Shown piece after piece: positions 52,493-64,000 of a stretch of 64,000 nt of DNA. The position numbers and the translations under genes were made by a program. Position 1 is the stretch's first letter; every line of letters starts with the position of its first letter. The notes under the pieces were generated by a model, which was given only the letters and a program-made list of their open reading frames with translations, was not told the DNA's origin and made no database searches. Source of the stretch: Liolophura sinensis (Eukaryota > Mollusca > Polyplacophora > Chitonida > Chitonidae); assembly GCF_032854445.1 (NCBI RefSeq), contig NC_088295.1:48533385-48597384 (forward strand). The letters are read 5' to 3'.

Positions 52493-52759
52493 CTCATCAT
52501 TTGTTTTACTTGCATCTATAAAGATGGTAAGCTGTCTATTGCATATAGAACAATCAGGAGATAGTATAGATATGAGTGCTGTCAACCTGTAATTGTCCGC
52601 CAACTTGACCAGAAGACTGATGTCAATGCCAAAGCCACTCAGACCAAAAAGTTTTAAATAGGAGAGGTTCGAGTTCAAACTCTTACGTATGGTAGCTAAA
52701 AGCCCTTCTGTACCATTTGATCGGACAAAAATATTGGGCAAGTGTTTTTGATTACACAT
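52493..52759 (-). CDS. Orphan exon-like open frame, 89 codons (very tentative)
   Basis: ATG at 52759 opens a frame reading ...SNLSYLKLFGLSGFGIDI... to a possible donor GATGAG|GTAATA at 52493/52492, with a TTTTTCAG acceptor at 52776 upstream and an in-frame TAA between acceptor and ATG. The leucine spacing loosely recalls leucine-rich repeats. No neighbouring exon could be joined. It may be a lone first coding exon, a decayed fragment, or chance. Confidence 0.2.
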
Positions 52760-53685
52760 GCTTTAACCTGAGCATCTGAAAAATATTTCCCTCAAATCTA
52801 TCTATGGTAGATCCACAGTGGATAACATTGAGAAGCTGAATGTTTTGTTTTTGTTTAAACTTTAAAGTTCCTGAAGCTAAGGGTGTAATTTGGGCCTTTG
52901 GAACATGGTGAGACAATGGTGAGATAAGTAAATTAGTGTCAACAAGTAATGCCTAACAGTTTTTACATGTCATTTGATACAGTGGGTCTTCTGTTACATT
53001 GGAGTTTGGTCTCGACTCTCCTCTATTGGCAATCCTGATCTAGTCTCTCGTTCTGAGTGGCAAGCGAGATATGTACAAACTCTGGTTAATTATTTTAGTG
53101 TCAGTTAAATAAGACTGGTTGGGGCATCAATGTCTTATGCCTTGCATCCCAGTGAGGCAACACAGTAAATGTCAGTATCGAGACTGACCAGGCAAACCTG
53201 AACACAGGTATGTCAGAACAGTCAGATCGCTTTTGCTTGTACTGCGATATAGCGATGGCCGTGAATGATGCATCATGTATGTAGCCCTGGTCAATCACTA
53301 TGGTACACTGTGTTCAGGTGGGTGGCCAGGCCTGATACACGTACTTCTGTGGTATAACCAAACTAATCCAGATGGACAATTCTTAATTATCACTGCATGA
53401 TGTTAATGTGATAATGTTTTGTTCAAAACAACCATTCACAGTTTTATTTCACTGAAATATGGACAAGGATGAGTTCATGTAAAAAATATATAATAAATAT
53501 GTATATATTTCTCATTCATTCAATGTGTTTTTCTTCATGTGTAAATTTGGTACATAGTCTACAATGTATGTTATCTCATAGGCTTTAATGGTACAGAAAA
53601 AGACCACGGCCACAACTTACGCATTAGCCCTGGGTTGATGATAGCACATATTGTACTGTACTGACTGCCAGCAGAAAGGTGCTGA

Positions 53686-53740
53686 TAGCAGTGAAGTGGA
53701 TAGATTCTGGGTTCAATCCTTAATTATGCCATACCCAAGA
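53686..53740 (+). repeat. Weak tRNA-like SINE relic
   Basis: CTGATAGCAGTGAAGTGGAT and TGGGTTCAATCC have A-box and B-box shape; nothing else of a tRNA fold is clear. Confidence 0.35.
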
Positions 53741-54040
53741 CTTTAACTGCACCTCCATATAAGGTACATGTATGATTAGAGGATTTCTTGGGTGGCTCAT
53801 AACAGGATTTGAACTCTAATCTGCAGATCCATTGTCTAACATTCTGCCAAACATAACAAAACTGCCACTAGTTACAGCGTGTACATTCCCTGTGGATCCG
53901 CTTCCACAGCTCATGTGCAGCTTCCTTAAGTCGAAAGTCTTCTACTGAAGTTGCTTTACATGAAAAGTCATTGATGGGGGAGGAAATCTATATTTTAATA
54001 TAGTTTTAACCTAAAAACAACCAAACACAATTTTTTTTTT

Positions 54041-57000
54041 TTTTGCAGTCAGTTTTATTTTTGTTAAAATCGCCAGTCAAATTAAAAACAAGAAAACAAC
54101 AGCGCATAATGAACAGCTGCTAGCTATGCCACAAGGCAAGAATAACAGTCCAAGCATTCACATCAACGAGAAAGACAAGCCTTTTACCACCCGCTGTGGT
54201 ACAGGAACAACTGCATAGATATCAAAAGGTCTACAGGAACGACATTTGGTCCTTATTGGATACCATTTTGGTATGGAGAGACCAGTCGCGCTATAACAAC
54301 TGTCAACTGTAACCATCACCTTTGACAGCCCAACTGTGAGGTGACTACACTACAGCCTATACAGTGAACTATAGCTGTACATTTTACACATTTCTACGCA
54401 GCACACTGTTTTCTGTGCAAATAGGTTCACAGCTAAAATCATTTTTGCAATTTCACGGGTACGTTTTTATTTACAAAACAGTACAAACCCTCTAAACTTT
54501 ATTTTTAAAAATTAATAATGCTGTGAACCTTGGCATAAAATGATTCAATTACTCTGTCTTCTGATCTGATGACGTGGAAATTAACCCCGAGAGCAATTTG
54601 TGTGTTCAGAAAAGAAAAAATGTTGGCAACTAACAATTATACAGACTGATTTGCCTGTAACAAGTTCAATAACTTGGAAAGTCTCAAGCAAACTGATTTT
54701 TTTGTACTTAATTAACCTATTGACCTGCATACTTAATAAATTTCTGAAAAAAACAATTTTCCCCATTTTTAGGCTGTACCACACATATATTGGCTTTGTT
54801 ATAGGGAAAGCCTGTTAAACCCTGACAACTTCCATCAACTTTAACATACGTCTCTGTATTGTACATCACGCAGGAAACATACATGCATACTTAAACTAAA
54901 ACCAAGGCACAATGACGGATTACATATAGCTCACATTTTTTTTTACCATTATTTAAAAAAAAAAAAAAAACACTGAAAACAAAATGTCATCAGTATCATT
55001 ATCCTATAATGATGATATTTCAGTTTTGGCTTTTTCATTAATAGCTGTAAGATTTTGTGCCTGCATGTCACTGACACTGGCAAGGTATTCTGATTTACGT
55101 GGCAAGTTACAGGCAAATCTCCACTCAGTGTTTATTTTGTAGTCACCTCTGCTAAAGTGTCCAACTACTTGCCTTCTTGTCCAGGCTTTCTCTCATGCCA
55201 GTTTTGCGGAATCAAAATAATACACAGAGCAAAATTGCTACACCAAAAGAATTGCCTGGTTTCACTGGCAATAGTCCAGAGTATTTTTATCACGAGTACA
55301 CAAGCGATGTAGAACTTGATAAAGTAAAGGACTGGTATTTGATTGAACTCTTATAATTATGTTAAGCCTTAACTATGGTGAGACGTCACCAGCAATGATC
55401 TGTGACAAGACCAGAATGGCTCACACATCACACAATGACACCCCATGACCCATAAACTTTCCCTTCTTTTACTAAGTCCATACTGAAACAACGGCATACA
55501 ATTATTTTAAAAAATGAAATCGCAAAAAAAGTGGACTCGGGTTGTTCTCAAGGGCAAAAGAAATATTTTCATATCTAATGATTGCCAGTATCTGTGGTCT
55601 TCTGGGAAATGAAGGCACAAACAATCTTTCAAACTGGACTGGGAAAGTATTCTGACAATAATATAACAAACCATCCAACAAGCAAGCTCATGACTGACGG
55701 TCATTACGTAAGTATGGTTTTAATGGTGGCTGCAACTCAGAAAATCTAAGCTACTAGCAGCCTGAATTTCTTTTCCAATATACACTTTAATTTTCACACA
55801 AGCCTTCGGAAATACGCATAAATTCAACACCCCATAGCCTTTGGACACTGCACTCTAATTTATACTTACTAATTTGAATAATGAGAGATTAGGCTTCATT
55901 ACTCAAAGTAATGGTTAGTAATGATGTATACATTTAGGCCCAATTACATGTCTAGATATTAAAAAGCATGTTCATGTCCGATTCTGGACATAAGCTAGCT
56001 TATGTCGGATTCTGGACATAAGCTGGCTTATGTTCGATTCTGGACATAAGCTAGCTTAGCTTTGAAGCTAAAGCCGATTTCCACAAGTTCTACAGAAGCT
56101 ATAAAAAATAGATATTTTGTACTATATAAGATTTCCTAGTATTTTTAATAAGTATTTTGTTGCCAATTCGTGTGAGGAAATTGAACAGACAAGTATAGAG
56201 TATACAAATATTACAATAGTATCGAGTCTATATGAATACAACAACAACAGATTATGAATTAATGACCACTTGAAAGATAAAAAGTTGAAAAAAAAAACAA
56301 CTCTTAAACGGAGTGAAAATGCTCATACCACAAGACAACTTTTGACAAACATACATTTTCATATACCTGTACAATTACAAATAACAGGGAATAATGCTGC
56401 AGGGGTGGGAGGTTTGATTTTCAATCGAAAGATGCATCATCCACACAATACGAAAAGCAAATAATTCTTCTGTGAACCACCGAAGGATTTTTTTTTCCTT
56501 AAGTACAAAAATAGCTGTAACAACTTTGAAACGTTACACAGCAAGGAATTTTCAGATGTAGAACTACACTAAAACTATGACGCTCAAAATTATTTTTTTT
56601 TATTTCAGAACTACAGAAAATGTTCCTGTTCACTAAGTTCTTAATGCTGCAGTTCAGAATGTCATACCAATGTTCTGTTCAAGAGAACTACTAGTTCAAA
56701 ACAACTTCGAAATGTCTCTGTAAAAGAAATTTCTAGTTCTGAATCATACCTGCTTTATTAAGTATATTAAGAGACAATGGTGATTGTAAGTTAGAAAACA
56801 CCAAGATTTCTGTAAGGTAGTTAACAGACTGAATGTAATTCTCCCCTATGGATATCTATGGGAGAACGTTTATAAAAAATTACTTACATGTACCTGAGTA
56901 CAGGTATAAAAAAAAACAATGAGTCAGACAATCAAATTAGTTGTACAATATACCGCCACTGAAGGTACAGATGCACTCATGAGAATTATAAATGTATGGC

Positions 57001-57457
57001 ACAGCAAAGAGTTTTATAATTTTGCAATCATTTTTAAGATTTTCTTTTCTACCGCACCCAAACTACATGCATCACCAAAACAACACGAAACGCACTTAAG
57101 GTAAAAATAGAGCCTGGAAGACCCTAGGAATAAAGAACTAAAAAAAAAACAAAAAGAAACAAAAAAAACAGCCTGTGCAAAAACTAAAACAGTAGCACTC
57201 AGCTATACACATATGGTTTTACACATAAAACAAGACATTCTAAAAAATTCTGCCAACAAAATTCATATCACTACAGAGATTTTTTTTCAGTTTTCTCTTG
57301 CACGCTGAAACTAACCAAAACTTATTACCCACATAACATTGCAGCAAAAACTTGCTGTGCATCCTAAAACAACAACTACAGTTATATCACATACCCAAAT
57401 ATGGCAATAAGTCAGCGAAGACGTCAGAGGCCAGCTCTTTGATCTGATTGCCTAGAT
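54041..57457 (-). other. Probable long 3'UTR or downstream flank of the FHL-type gene
   Basis: There is no credible coding sequence here; the open frames are short and AT-biased. Several minus-strand AATAAA hexamers occur (near 56753, 55132, 54497 and 54050), so one or more transcript ends may lie here. It contains A-rich tracts and a palindromic tandem repeat at 55974-56060. Confidence 0.35.
55974..56060. repeat. About 30-bp palindromic tandem repeat
   Basis: Three copies of CGATTCTGGACATAAGCTAG type units. ACATAAGCTAGCTTATGT at 55988-56005 is a perfect 18-bp palindrome and the other units are near-palindromes. Confidence 0.9.
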
Positions 57458-59525
57458 TTAACTCCGCCCACACTGAGGACAGACAATGTCGCCTTCGTTC
57501 ATGAGGAAGCCACGCCCTACCATGGACGTCTCGCACTTGTAGCATACAAAACAGTCGCTGTGCCAGTGACGCTCTTCAAAAGAAATATACTTAGTTCCTC
57601 CAAATCCTGCGGGAAGAAAGGAAAACACTCTTAACCGAGAGTCAGCTCATTGCCATTTCATTTCTTTCATTCCTTTGAATTGCAGATTCTGGTATCTATA
57701 TTACAAGACACAGGTATATATTTCAGTAAACTTTATAAATCCAGTTTCTCACAAGTTTTTTTTATAAACACTACAGATATTTCTTTATTCATTTAATTGA
57801 TTAACCTCATTACTCAAGAATTTTTCACTACTACCAAAACCGTCAGTTTCATGGGTGGAGGAAACTGGAGTGCCCTGAGTAAAACACTGACCTCTTACAA
57901 GTTTTACAACTTTTCCACACTGGTCAGTGAATAGTGGTGGTCATAGAACCTTAGACCATACTAATGGTCACACAAGCTGGGTTGGCATCAAGGTTCCACA
58001 AACAGTGAGAGCGGGGGAAATCTACAAATTGCCTGAGGCCAGGTTTGAATCCACAACTTGTATGCCCTAAGCGTTATAGGTGTGAGAAGTAATAAAATAC
58101 AATGTAACCATTTATAGTTTGGTAAAAGTGCATTAGTTCTGGAATGCAAAACATTCTTGAGAGAGTTTAAGATAGCCATGAATAATCCTTATCACACCCT
58201 AGCGAGTATGAATGCCGATAAACTGCAAAAACTTACCAGTGATTGCATCTGAACAGCGGCAGCACTTCTTGGCGAACAGCTCGGCGTAACACTTTGCACA
58301 GTAGGGCTTCTCCTCCACAGATGTGAACTTTTCTCCAGCCAGTTGGAGGTCACAGTTTGTACAGGTGAAGCATTCCCTATGCCACGGAGTATTCTTGTAG
58401 GCCACTCCACCTTTGTTGATTACCTGGAAAATAGGGAGGTTATTGTCAGAGATATCCAAGCTGTAATTCTTCCTTCTGTATTCCTTGTTTTACTATTTGC
58501 TTTTAATGTAACACCATAATCACGTATTCAAGAATATTGCATTTCCATGACCAAAGACATCAGTTTTCAAGGAATTACATGTACCACTGTAAATCAACAG
58601 TCTATGGCTAGTAAAAAAACACATTTCAATATATGAACCAATGCTTTACACCCTTAGTTCAATGTGGAAGAGATATTGGTGGAAAGCAATTTATTTCCCA
58701 CAAACTTCATGTAGGACCACACGAATAAGCAGCCCACTGGAGTTTCATAAACACAGCATCATTTAAACAATCACACAAAAAGAGACTGGTAGATTTGTAT
58801 TAAAATGAGGCAGTAAGAACTGTAACTCACCCCTTCACATTTAGTACACCTCTGGGCATACTGCTCCTCATAGCAGGGCACACACACCACCTCTCCCTCC
58901 CGTGGGATAAAGCTCTTGTTTCGGATTGGCTCCTTACACACCATACAGCAGAAGCACTCCTCGTGCCATTGCTTTCCTTTGTACTCAAACTTCTTCATTC
59001 CTAGAATAAGAAAATAAATCTAAATATTCTTTCTGCATGCAAAACCAATCCACCAACTTGTTTTATTTCCTGTTAAATTCATAATGCTTTCTTCACATTA
59101 GAATATGCGATTCCTTCTTTCATTTTCATTGGTGTATATTTCATAGCTACAACAGGCATCAGATGTTTCATTTGTAGAAACCTTGGTATCTCAACAAAAA
59201 CTTTGCATGGTAAAAACTCCAGTTGAAGTTTAAACAGAATTCCAACACATTATCTTTGTATTGCTGAAGGACTACTGATTTCCGGTCATATGCAATATAC
59301 AGGAGATTACATACACATTCTGCAACTGAACATGTACGAGGGTGGCTTACCTCCCCTGAAGGGCCCACTGCAGCCATCACAGCGTCCAGCAAACTTGTTG
59401 TCGTGGCACTCAGCGCAGTAGATCTGGTCATTCTTGGAAGCAAAGGGCTGGTCAACCAGAGAGTTCTGACATTCAGAGCATTTGAAACACAGCTCATGCC
59501 AGTGACGATCCTTGTATGACAGGTC
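57458..59525 (-). CDS. Four-and-a-half LIM domain (FHL/limpet-type) protein, 3' exons only
   Basis: Four exons: 59525-59351, 59000-58831, 58423-58237 and 57606-57458 (stop TAA at 57460-57458). All phases agree (the first exon shown begins in phase 0). Each exon runs from the middle of one LIM domain to the first CxxC of the next, the exon plan expected of FHL genes. Sequence anchors: DLSYKDRHWHELCFKCSEC, FEYKGKQWHEECFCCMVC, YKNTPWHRECFTCTNC and GGTKYISFEERHWHSDCF...CPQCGRS at the C-terminus; all match FHL1/2/3 and arthropod Limpet, with intact Cys/His zinc ligands. FHL proteins are zinc-binding adaptors acting at the cytoskeleton, sarcomere and nucleus as transcription cofactors. The N-terminal half LIM and the start of the first full LIM are missing; I find no exon for them between 59526 and 64000, so the gene continues beyond the window. 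Larger LIM proteins ending in FHL-type repeats are possible. Confidence 0.9.
57778..58085 (-). repeat. Degraded tRNA-derived SINE in FHL-gene intron
   Basis: A 3'-side like the common SINE (TTCATTTAATTGATTAACC, ACTCAAGAATTTTTCAC) and a head on the minus strand with B box GGATTCAAACC. The body differs, indicating a related but separate family. Confidence 0.6.
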
Positions 59526-59689
59526 CTGTGGGGAAAGAAAGCGTGAGAGATACATATATTATCAGTTACATGATAAAAATTACATGTATACACTAACTAA
59601 CAAGACCTCAGGGCCCAGTTTCACAAAGCAGCGTACAACATTTTTTTTATTGTACATTTGTCATACGATATTTTGTATGTCACCATTAT

Positions 59690-60080
59690 TGTACCATGCC
59701 AGTGATGATCCTTTTAGGACAGAACCAAGGGAGATACAATATGCCACATAGTAAAATCTATACATGCAGTCCTGAGGCTTGTACAGTTTGTGTCAGTGGC
59801 TTTGTACAACCGATGTCCTGTTGTGAAAGAACCAGGAGAGACGCATGTACTAGTACAAGAAGAGAGATACATTTACGGTACAACAAGAGAGATACAATAT
59901 GCCACACAGTAACATCTATACATGCAATCCTGACACACTGGTACAGTTTGTGTCAGTGACTTGTACAACAGATGTCCTGTTGTGAAAGAACCAGGAGAAA
60001 CACATGTACATGAAGAGAGATACATTTACAGTACAAGAGAGATACATTTACAGTACAACCAGAGTGATACAAACAGCCAC
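59690..60080. repeat. 158-bp tandem array carrying copies of the LIM1-exon acceptor
   Basis: GATACAATATGCCAC at 59733 and 59891 gives a 158-bp period. Each unit contains, read on the minus strand, TTCTTTCACAACAGGACAT, a degenerate form of the true acceptor TTCTTTCCCCACAG|GACCT at 59526-59525. CATGCCAGTGATGATCC at 59697 also echoes the start of the exon. Confidence 0.8.
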
Positions 60081-60159
60081 ATGGTAACAATTATGATAAC
60101 AATCTGATAGTTGAGCACAGCTCCTGGCACCTATTGCAGGGGAGGACGTGCAAATGGCT

Positions 60160-60200
60160 AAGAAAAAAAAAAAAAAAAAAGGAAAAGAAAAAAAAATCAA
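60160..60200. repeat. Poly-A/AG-rich tract
   Basis: An uninterrupted 18-base A run followed by GGAAAAG(A)n. Confidence 0.9.
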
Positions 60201-61369
60201 AGAAAACATAAAAACAAGCAAACGAAAAACTCCTGAGGAGTCCAAATCGCTGGCAGTAGAATACATCAATTTTTTTTTGTGTGACACTGCAGTGCTTGTG
60301 TATTACGTACATGTAGATTTTTTACCAGCACAAATACACCAGTACCTGTGATGTAATAAAGGAATGAACAAACTTCACAGCATTTGACCAGTTTGTTACA
60401 GGCGAAGGAGTTTTACGAGTTTCCCACAGCCAACATATGCACATGAAACTACGCTATTTTCTGGATCTCCGAGGCACAAATGCAACCATGCGACTGTCTT
60501 TTGTTTTTGTTGTTCTTTTTTATTATACTATTCTGAGAAATTCAAGATAAAAATTTTTCAATGAAAAATTGGTATCTTAAGTGAACGTTCCAGTCGAAAA
60601 ATATCAGAGAAACAATTTATGCACAAGTTTTGTGCATAATGTTCCAGTAAATACTAGATGTAACTTACTTATGTCCAAGATCTATATCCCATGGAATGCT
60701 TTTGTACCATATAGTTACGTCAGAAACATATTTGCTTTACGAAGCAAATCATTTTTGATTTAGCAAAAACTGGGTTTTACAACAGAACCCTTCACACAAG
60801 ACAGCACTTGTTTCAGGCATGATATTTACACTGTATACCAACCCCCTTTAATGGTTATCTACTTTCACTGTTTTATTTGTTTGTGAAGGGTATCAACATG
60901 TTGCTTCAGCAGAAACCTTGCTACAAACACAACAGCTACGCGGCAGGAGCGTGTAAAAGCCTGTCCATCCTTTACAGCATCAGCCAATGAAACAGATAGC
61001 CATTTGTTGATAAGCAGACAACTGATCATCTCTGTTGGGTGGCTGAACCTGATCCAGACTGTTAGCGGGCATATGGCTGTGGTGGACCTTTCCCTTCAAC
61101 TTGATTAGCCAAGGTTCTATTTCTGACAAGACAGAAGGCTAGGCATGTAAGCACAACAGGATGGCTCAGCCACTGGCTACCACACTAGATGTACAGTCAC
61201 TTGGAGCAATCAGAAACCTATTCTGAAGAGCACAGATGAGCATTTATAGGCTCTGAAAACTGAACAGATGGCTGCTTTAGATGCACCAAAATAAACCCGC
61301 ATATGCACAAATATGCCCACATAGGGGCACAGTTTCCCCTCACTTTCTGATGTGTCAGCATGTTTCTGA

Positions 61370-61440
61370 TCAAATTTGCCAACAGGACTATGACACATAA
61401 ATGAAATATTCTAGAGTATGGCACAAAACAGATAATCCAA
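61370..61440 (+). repeat. SINE 3'-end relic
   Basis: TGACACATAAATGAAATATTC, AGAGTATGGCACAAAACAGA and a short A-rich end echo the 3' part of the common SINE. Confidence 0.5.
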
Positions 61441-63482
61441 AACAAAATTTTATAAATCAAAGTTGCTACAAAAGTTTCCTGTATTTATGATTTTTGTGGT
61501 ATTCTTTATAACACATAGCAATATCTTATTTTAATATATGATCGCAGACAATAGATGACCTTAGCTTGACTAGATAATGCTCAGTAACACAAAACATCAC
61601 TTCTGATTTGTAGGAATGATTCTAATCTAGTTATTATAACTTCATTTTCAAAAACTAGGCCAAAGATAATAATAAAACAGTTACTGCAACAAAACAATTT
61701 TCCATGGAGATAAAAATCAATTTATATGACTCGACCAAATTTCGTTATGAAAATATCAAACAGGTCTATATACTACATGTGCGTGTGCCAGTTTCGTCTT
61801 AAAATGTTCAGGATGGCAATTCTTTCTGCGGTCCAGCGAATACTGGCAAGCTTAATTCCGCTGTGATCTTGTATGTAAAGGCCTGCCTCACATGAACATA
61901 TTAAAATAAGACACAGTGCAAACACATGTTTAGTGCACTGTTCAACACAGATGCTCCTGTTTTAAAACATGTATCTAGCTTCACAAAAAGCCCTTTAGTC
62001 TCTCTTAGTCTAGCTAAAAAAAAAAATAAAAATAAAATACTTTATACTAGTGTAGATGTATGTGTAATTTATTACTGAATATAAAGAGCTGGGTATACAT
62101 GAAAACGGCATTCTGAACTGTTTCTGTTCAATATCTATCACAGTTACCGTCTGTTTAAGCCGTCCTGACAGTGCGGTCATACACATCTATGTACAAGCCA
62201 AGCCCAAAGCAACACATGGAAATGTTTGCAATTAGTTTATGGCTCCCAGCATATGTTTACATTTGCTTTACAACACTAATCATTTCAAGGTGTTCTGAAC
62301 CACCTGACAATGTGCAACATCTTTGCTTACATAAACCGATGCAAACTTCAACACTGCAACAGTTCTTGCTAGCCACGCAAACACGGGAATGTATAGACCT
62401 ACTGAGTGTTCAGTTCATGCTTGTTACCATGTACATGTACAATCCCACGTGAGCCTGGCTGAGATATTACAACAGTCTGATGTAAGCCAAACCTTTGTGC
62501 TCTCTCTAAAAACAACGAAATGTCCAGGAATAACATTTTTCTGGAACAATCGCCAAGGACAAGGTCTACTACGGGTTGCAGTTCTTGTCTGTAATCTGGA
62601 TAGGGTTTACTGACAGCTGTGGCAAGCAAGAAACAATCGCTGGAAATGCTAACAGTTGAGATTTTCCTGTCTCGAGAGGCAGTACTAGTGTGACCCCAGA
62701 GTGACCTGCCCTTTTCTACCTGTTGAAAGGAACATGTAGGGTGGGTGAGCATGGGTATGGTTCAACTCTGGAGGCAAGACAACACTTATGTCCCACCATA
62801 AATAGACAGGCCTAGACACAAACCTAACAATGTCTTGGATTCCAGCCCAAACCATATCCATCCAATCTGCTTACTTTGCATTTTACGCAATGCCCCCATA
62901 ACAAAACTATAAAGGCCTGGAAGGTTGGCAAAGTAAGGCAAGATGGCTAACTGCCTGATGGTTTACAGTTGGGTGTCACATGAAGTGTAAACAACCTTCG
63001 GGTTTGTTGGGTATAAGCAACCAGACTGCAAACTGCTTTAGGATTAAAGCCTGATGGAGCGGCCATTATTATGACTTATGAGAGACAAATTACCTACCAC
63101 AAGGTTCTTTAGTGTCTTAAGCACTTATCTTGTGCACCTGTACAGCTACTATGAACCATAGCCATGTACCTACATGTAGTTTCATAGCCTCAGCATCATA
63201 CATTCTCTCTGAATCCATGCATGAAACCTACTGGCATGGTTAGTACTTAACCAGGTGTGCAGCAGAAAGCCTATACAGCAAAACTGTACCGGAATTTGTC
63301 GGAATTGCAACATAATGACCATGACATGGAATTTCCAGTCTGAACGAGTTAAATCGGAACTAAAAGGGTTGAAAGAGTCAAGCAGAGATGCCAAAGTTCA
63401 AGGAGACTATCAAGGGCAAGGACCACCCCTTTACCATCAGCATAAATCAATCATGCAACATTTTAATAGCAGAAGAACACAA

Positions 63483-63610
63483 TTTATTTATTTATTTTTA
63501 ATTGTTGCTGAATGCCTTACTCAAAAATATTTTACTTACATGTATATGAGGACATTCAGTTGTATGGTTGGAGAACCCCAGAATGCCTGGGGTAAACCAC
63601 TGAGCTAAAC
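63483..63610 (-). repeat. Degraded SINE copy
   Basis: (TTTA)n, AATTGTTGCTGAATGCCTTA, CTCAAAAATATTTTAC and GGTAAACCACTGAGC: an older copy of a related family. Confidence 0.65.
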
Positions 63611-63644
63611 TCAGTATTACAACAAACATTCCAATATGTGCTGA

Positions 63645-63730
63645 ATATTTATTATTTGATTGGTGTTTTTTGCACCGTACTCAAGAATACTTCACTTATA
63701 CGATGGCGATCATTAAGGTGGAAGGTTTGA
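63645..63730 (-). repeat. 5'-truncated SINE
   Basis: TATTATTTGATTGGTGTTTT, GCACCGTACTCAAGAATACT and TATACGATGGCGATCATTAA show the tail and core of the common SINE. Confidence 0.85.
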
Positions 63731-64000
63731 TGTATAGACATGCGCACTAGGTTAACAAAGACAAGCGATTTTCAATGAAAATTATGGGTCATCCGATGCT
63801 AATTGTTTCCACCACCCAACGCCCATGCATGGATGGTGTGAGGGAGAGAATCTCAAAGTTCCCCATCCATTTCTGGCCAACATCTTGACGAAACTTCACA
63901 ATAACTGTGAGCTTTAGTCGTCTAACTTTGGTGCTAAGCACAAGAATATATGAAGACAAAATGGTAACAAGACTTCTCCAAGATTGAAACGTTTTCCTCT

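Larger units (their letters stand above)
50967..54040. other. Interval between DHX33 stop and the FHL-gene 3' side
   Basis: Holds MITE and SINE insertions, a 14-bp repeat and one orphan exon-like frame. No confident gene. Confidence 0.5.
59526..64000 (-). other. Upstream intron or flank of the FHL-type gene
   Basis: No exon with LIM cysteine spacing was found on the minus strand. Contains an acceptor-derived tandem array (59690-60080), an A-rich stretch near 60160, and SINE relics at 61380, 63485 and 63640. The 117-codon frames at 62399 and 63255 show no family signature. Confidence 0.5.

Noticed and set aside
62399-62752. 117-codon minus-strand frame upstream of the FHL exons
   Set aside because: Considered as a missing FHL 5' exon, but it lacks the CxxC spacing of LIM domains and any recognisable family.

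Overview
This is a eukaryotic nuclear window, AT-rich and intron-rich, from a lophotrochozoan animal. A mollusc, possibly a bivalve, is my best guess. The evidence is a dense load of one tRNA-derived SINE family with a conserved core and (AAAT)n tail typical of molluscan genomes, ACATGTA-rich low-complexity DNA, and conserved animal genes broken into short exons with GT-AG junctions. All exon boundaries below were placed by eye from splice motifs plus reading-frame continuity; no alignment was run.

Layout. (1) 1.8-6.7 kb, minus strand: a small multi-exon gene I cannot name, with short Tyr/Pro-rich motifs. (2) 7.7-13.1 kb: gene-free DNA with SINEs, poly-A tracts and a 40-bp minisatellite. (3) 13.1-26.6 kb, minus: AMBRA1, the autophagy/CRL4 adaptor, 14 coding exons giving about 1410 residues, including one 2.4-kb exon with an in-frame minisatellite. 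(4) 27.6-33.2 kb: a divergent interval between the 5' ends of AMBRA1 and DHX33, with E-box/CLEAR-like sites and tandem duplications. (5) 33.2-51.0 kb, plus: DHX33, a DEAH-box RNA helicase, 20 coding exons giving about 670 residues with every helicase motif intact. (6) 51-57.4 kb: repeats and the probable long 3'UTR of the next gene. (7) 57.5-59.5 kb, minus: the last four exons of a four-and-a-half-LIM (FHL-type) gene whose 5' part lies beyond the window. (8) 59.5-64 kb: intron or upstream DNA of that gene.

The genes are not an operon; they are unrelated housekeeping and regulatory genes. AMBRA1 and DHX33 are head to head and may share a promoter region.

The most unusual signal is structural. 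Tandem arrays sit against exon ends and are built from degenerate copies of the exon-intron junction itself: the exon 3 donor of the unnamed gene, and the LIM1-exon acceptor of the FHL gene. A third case is a 38-bp near-perfect copy of the sequence abutting an AMBRA1 donor, found 4.6 kb away in the divergent interval. The window also shows SINE-into-SINE nesting with clear target-site duplications, a MITE with about 25-bp inverted ends, and an expanding nonapeptide repeat in AMBRA1.
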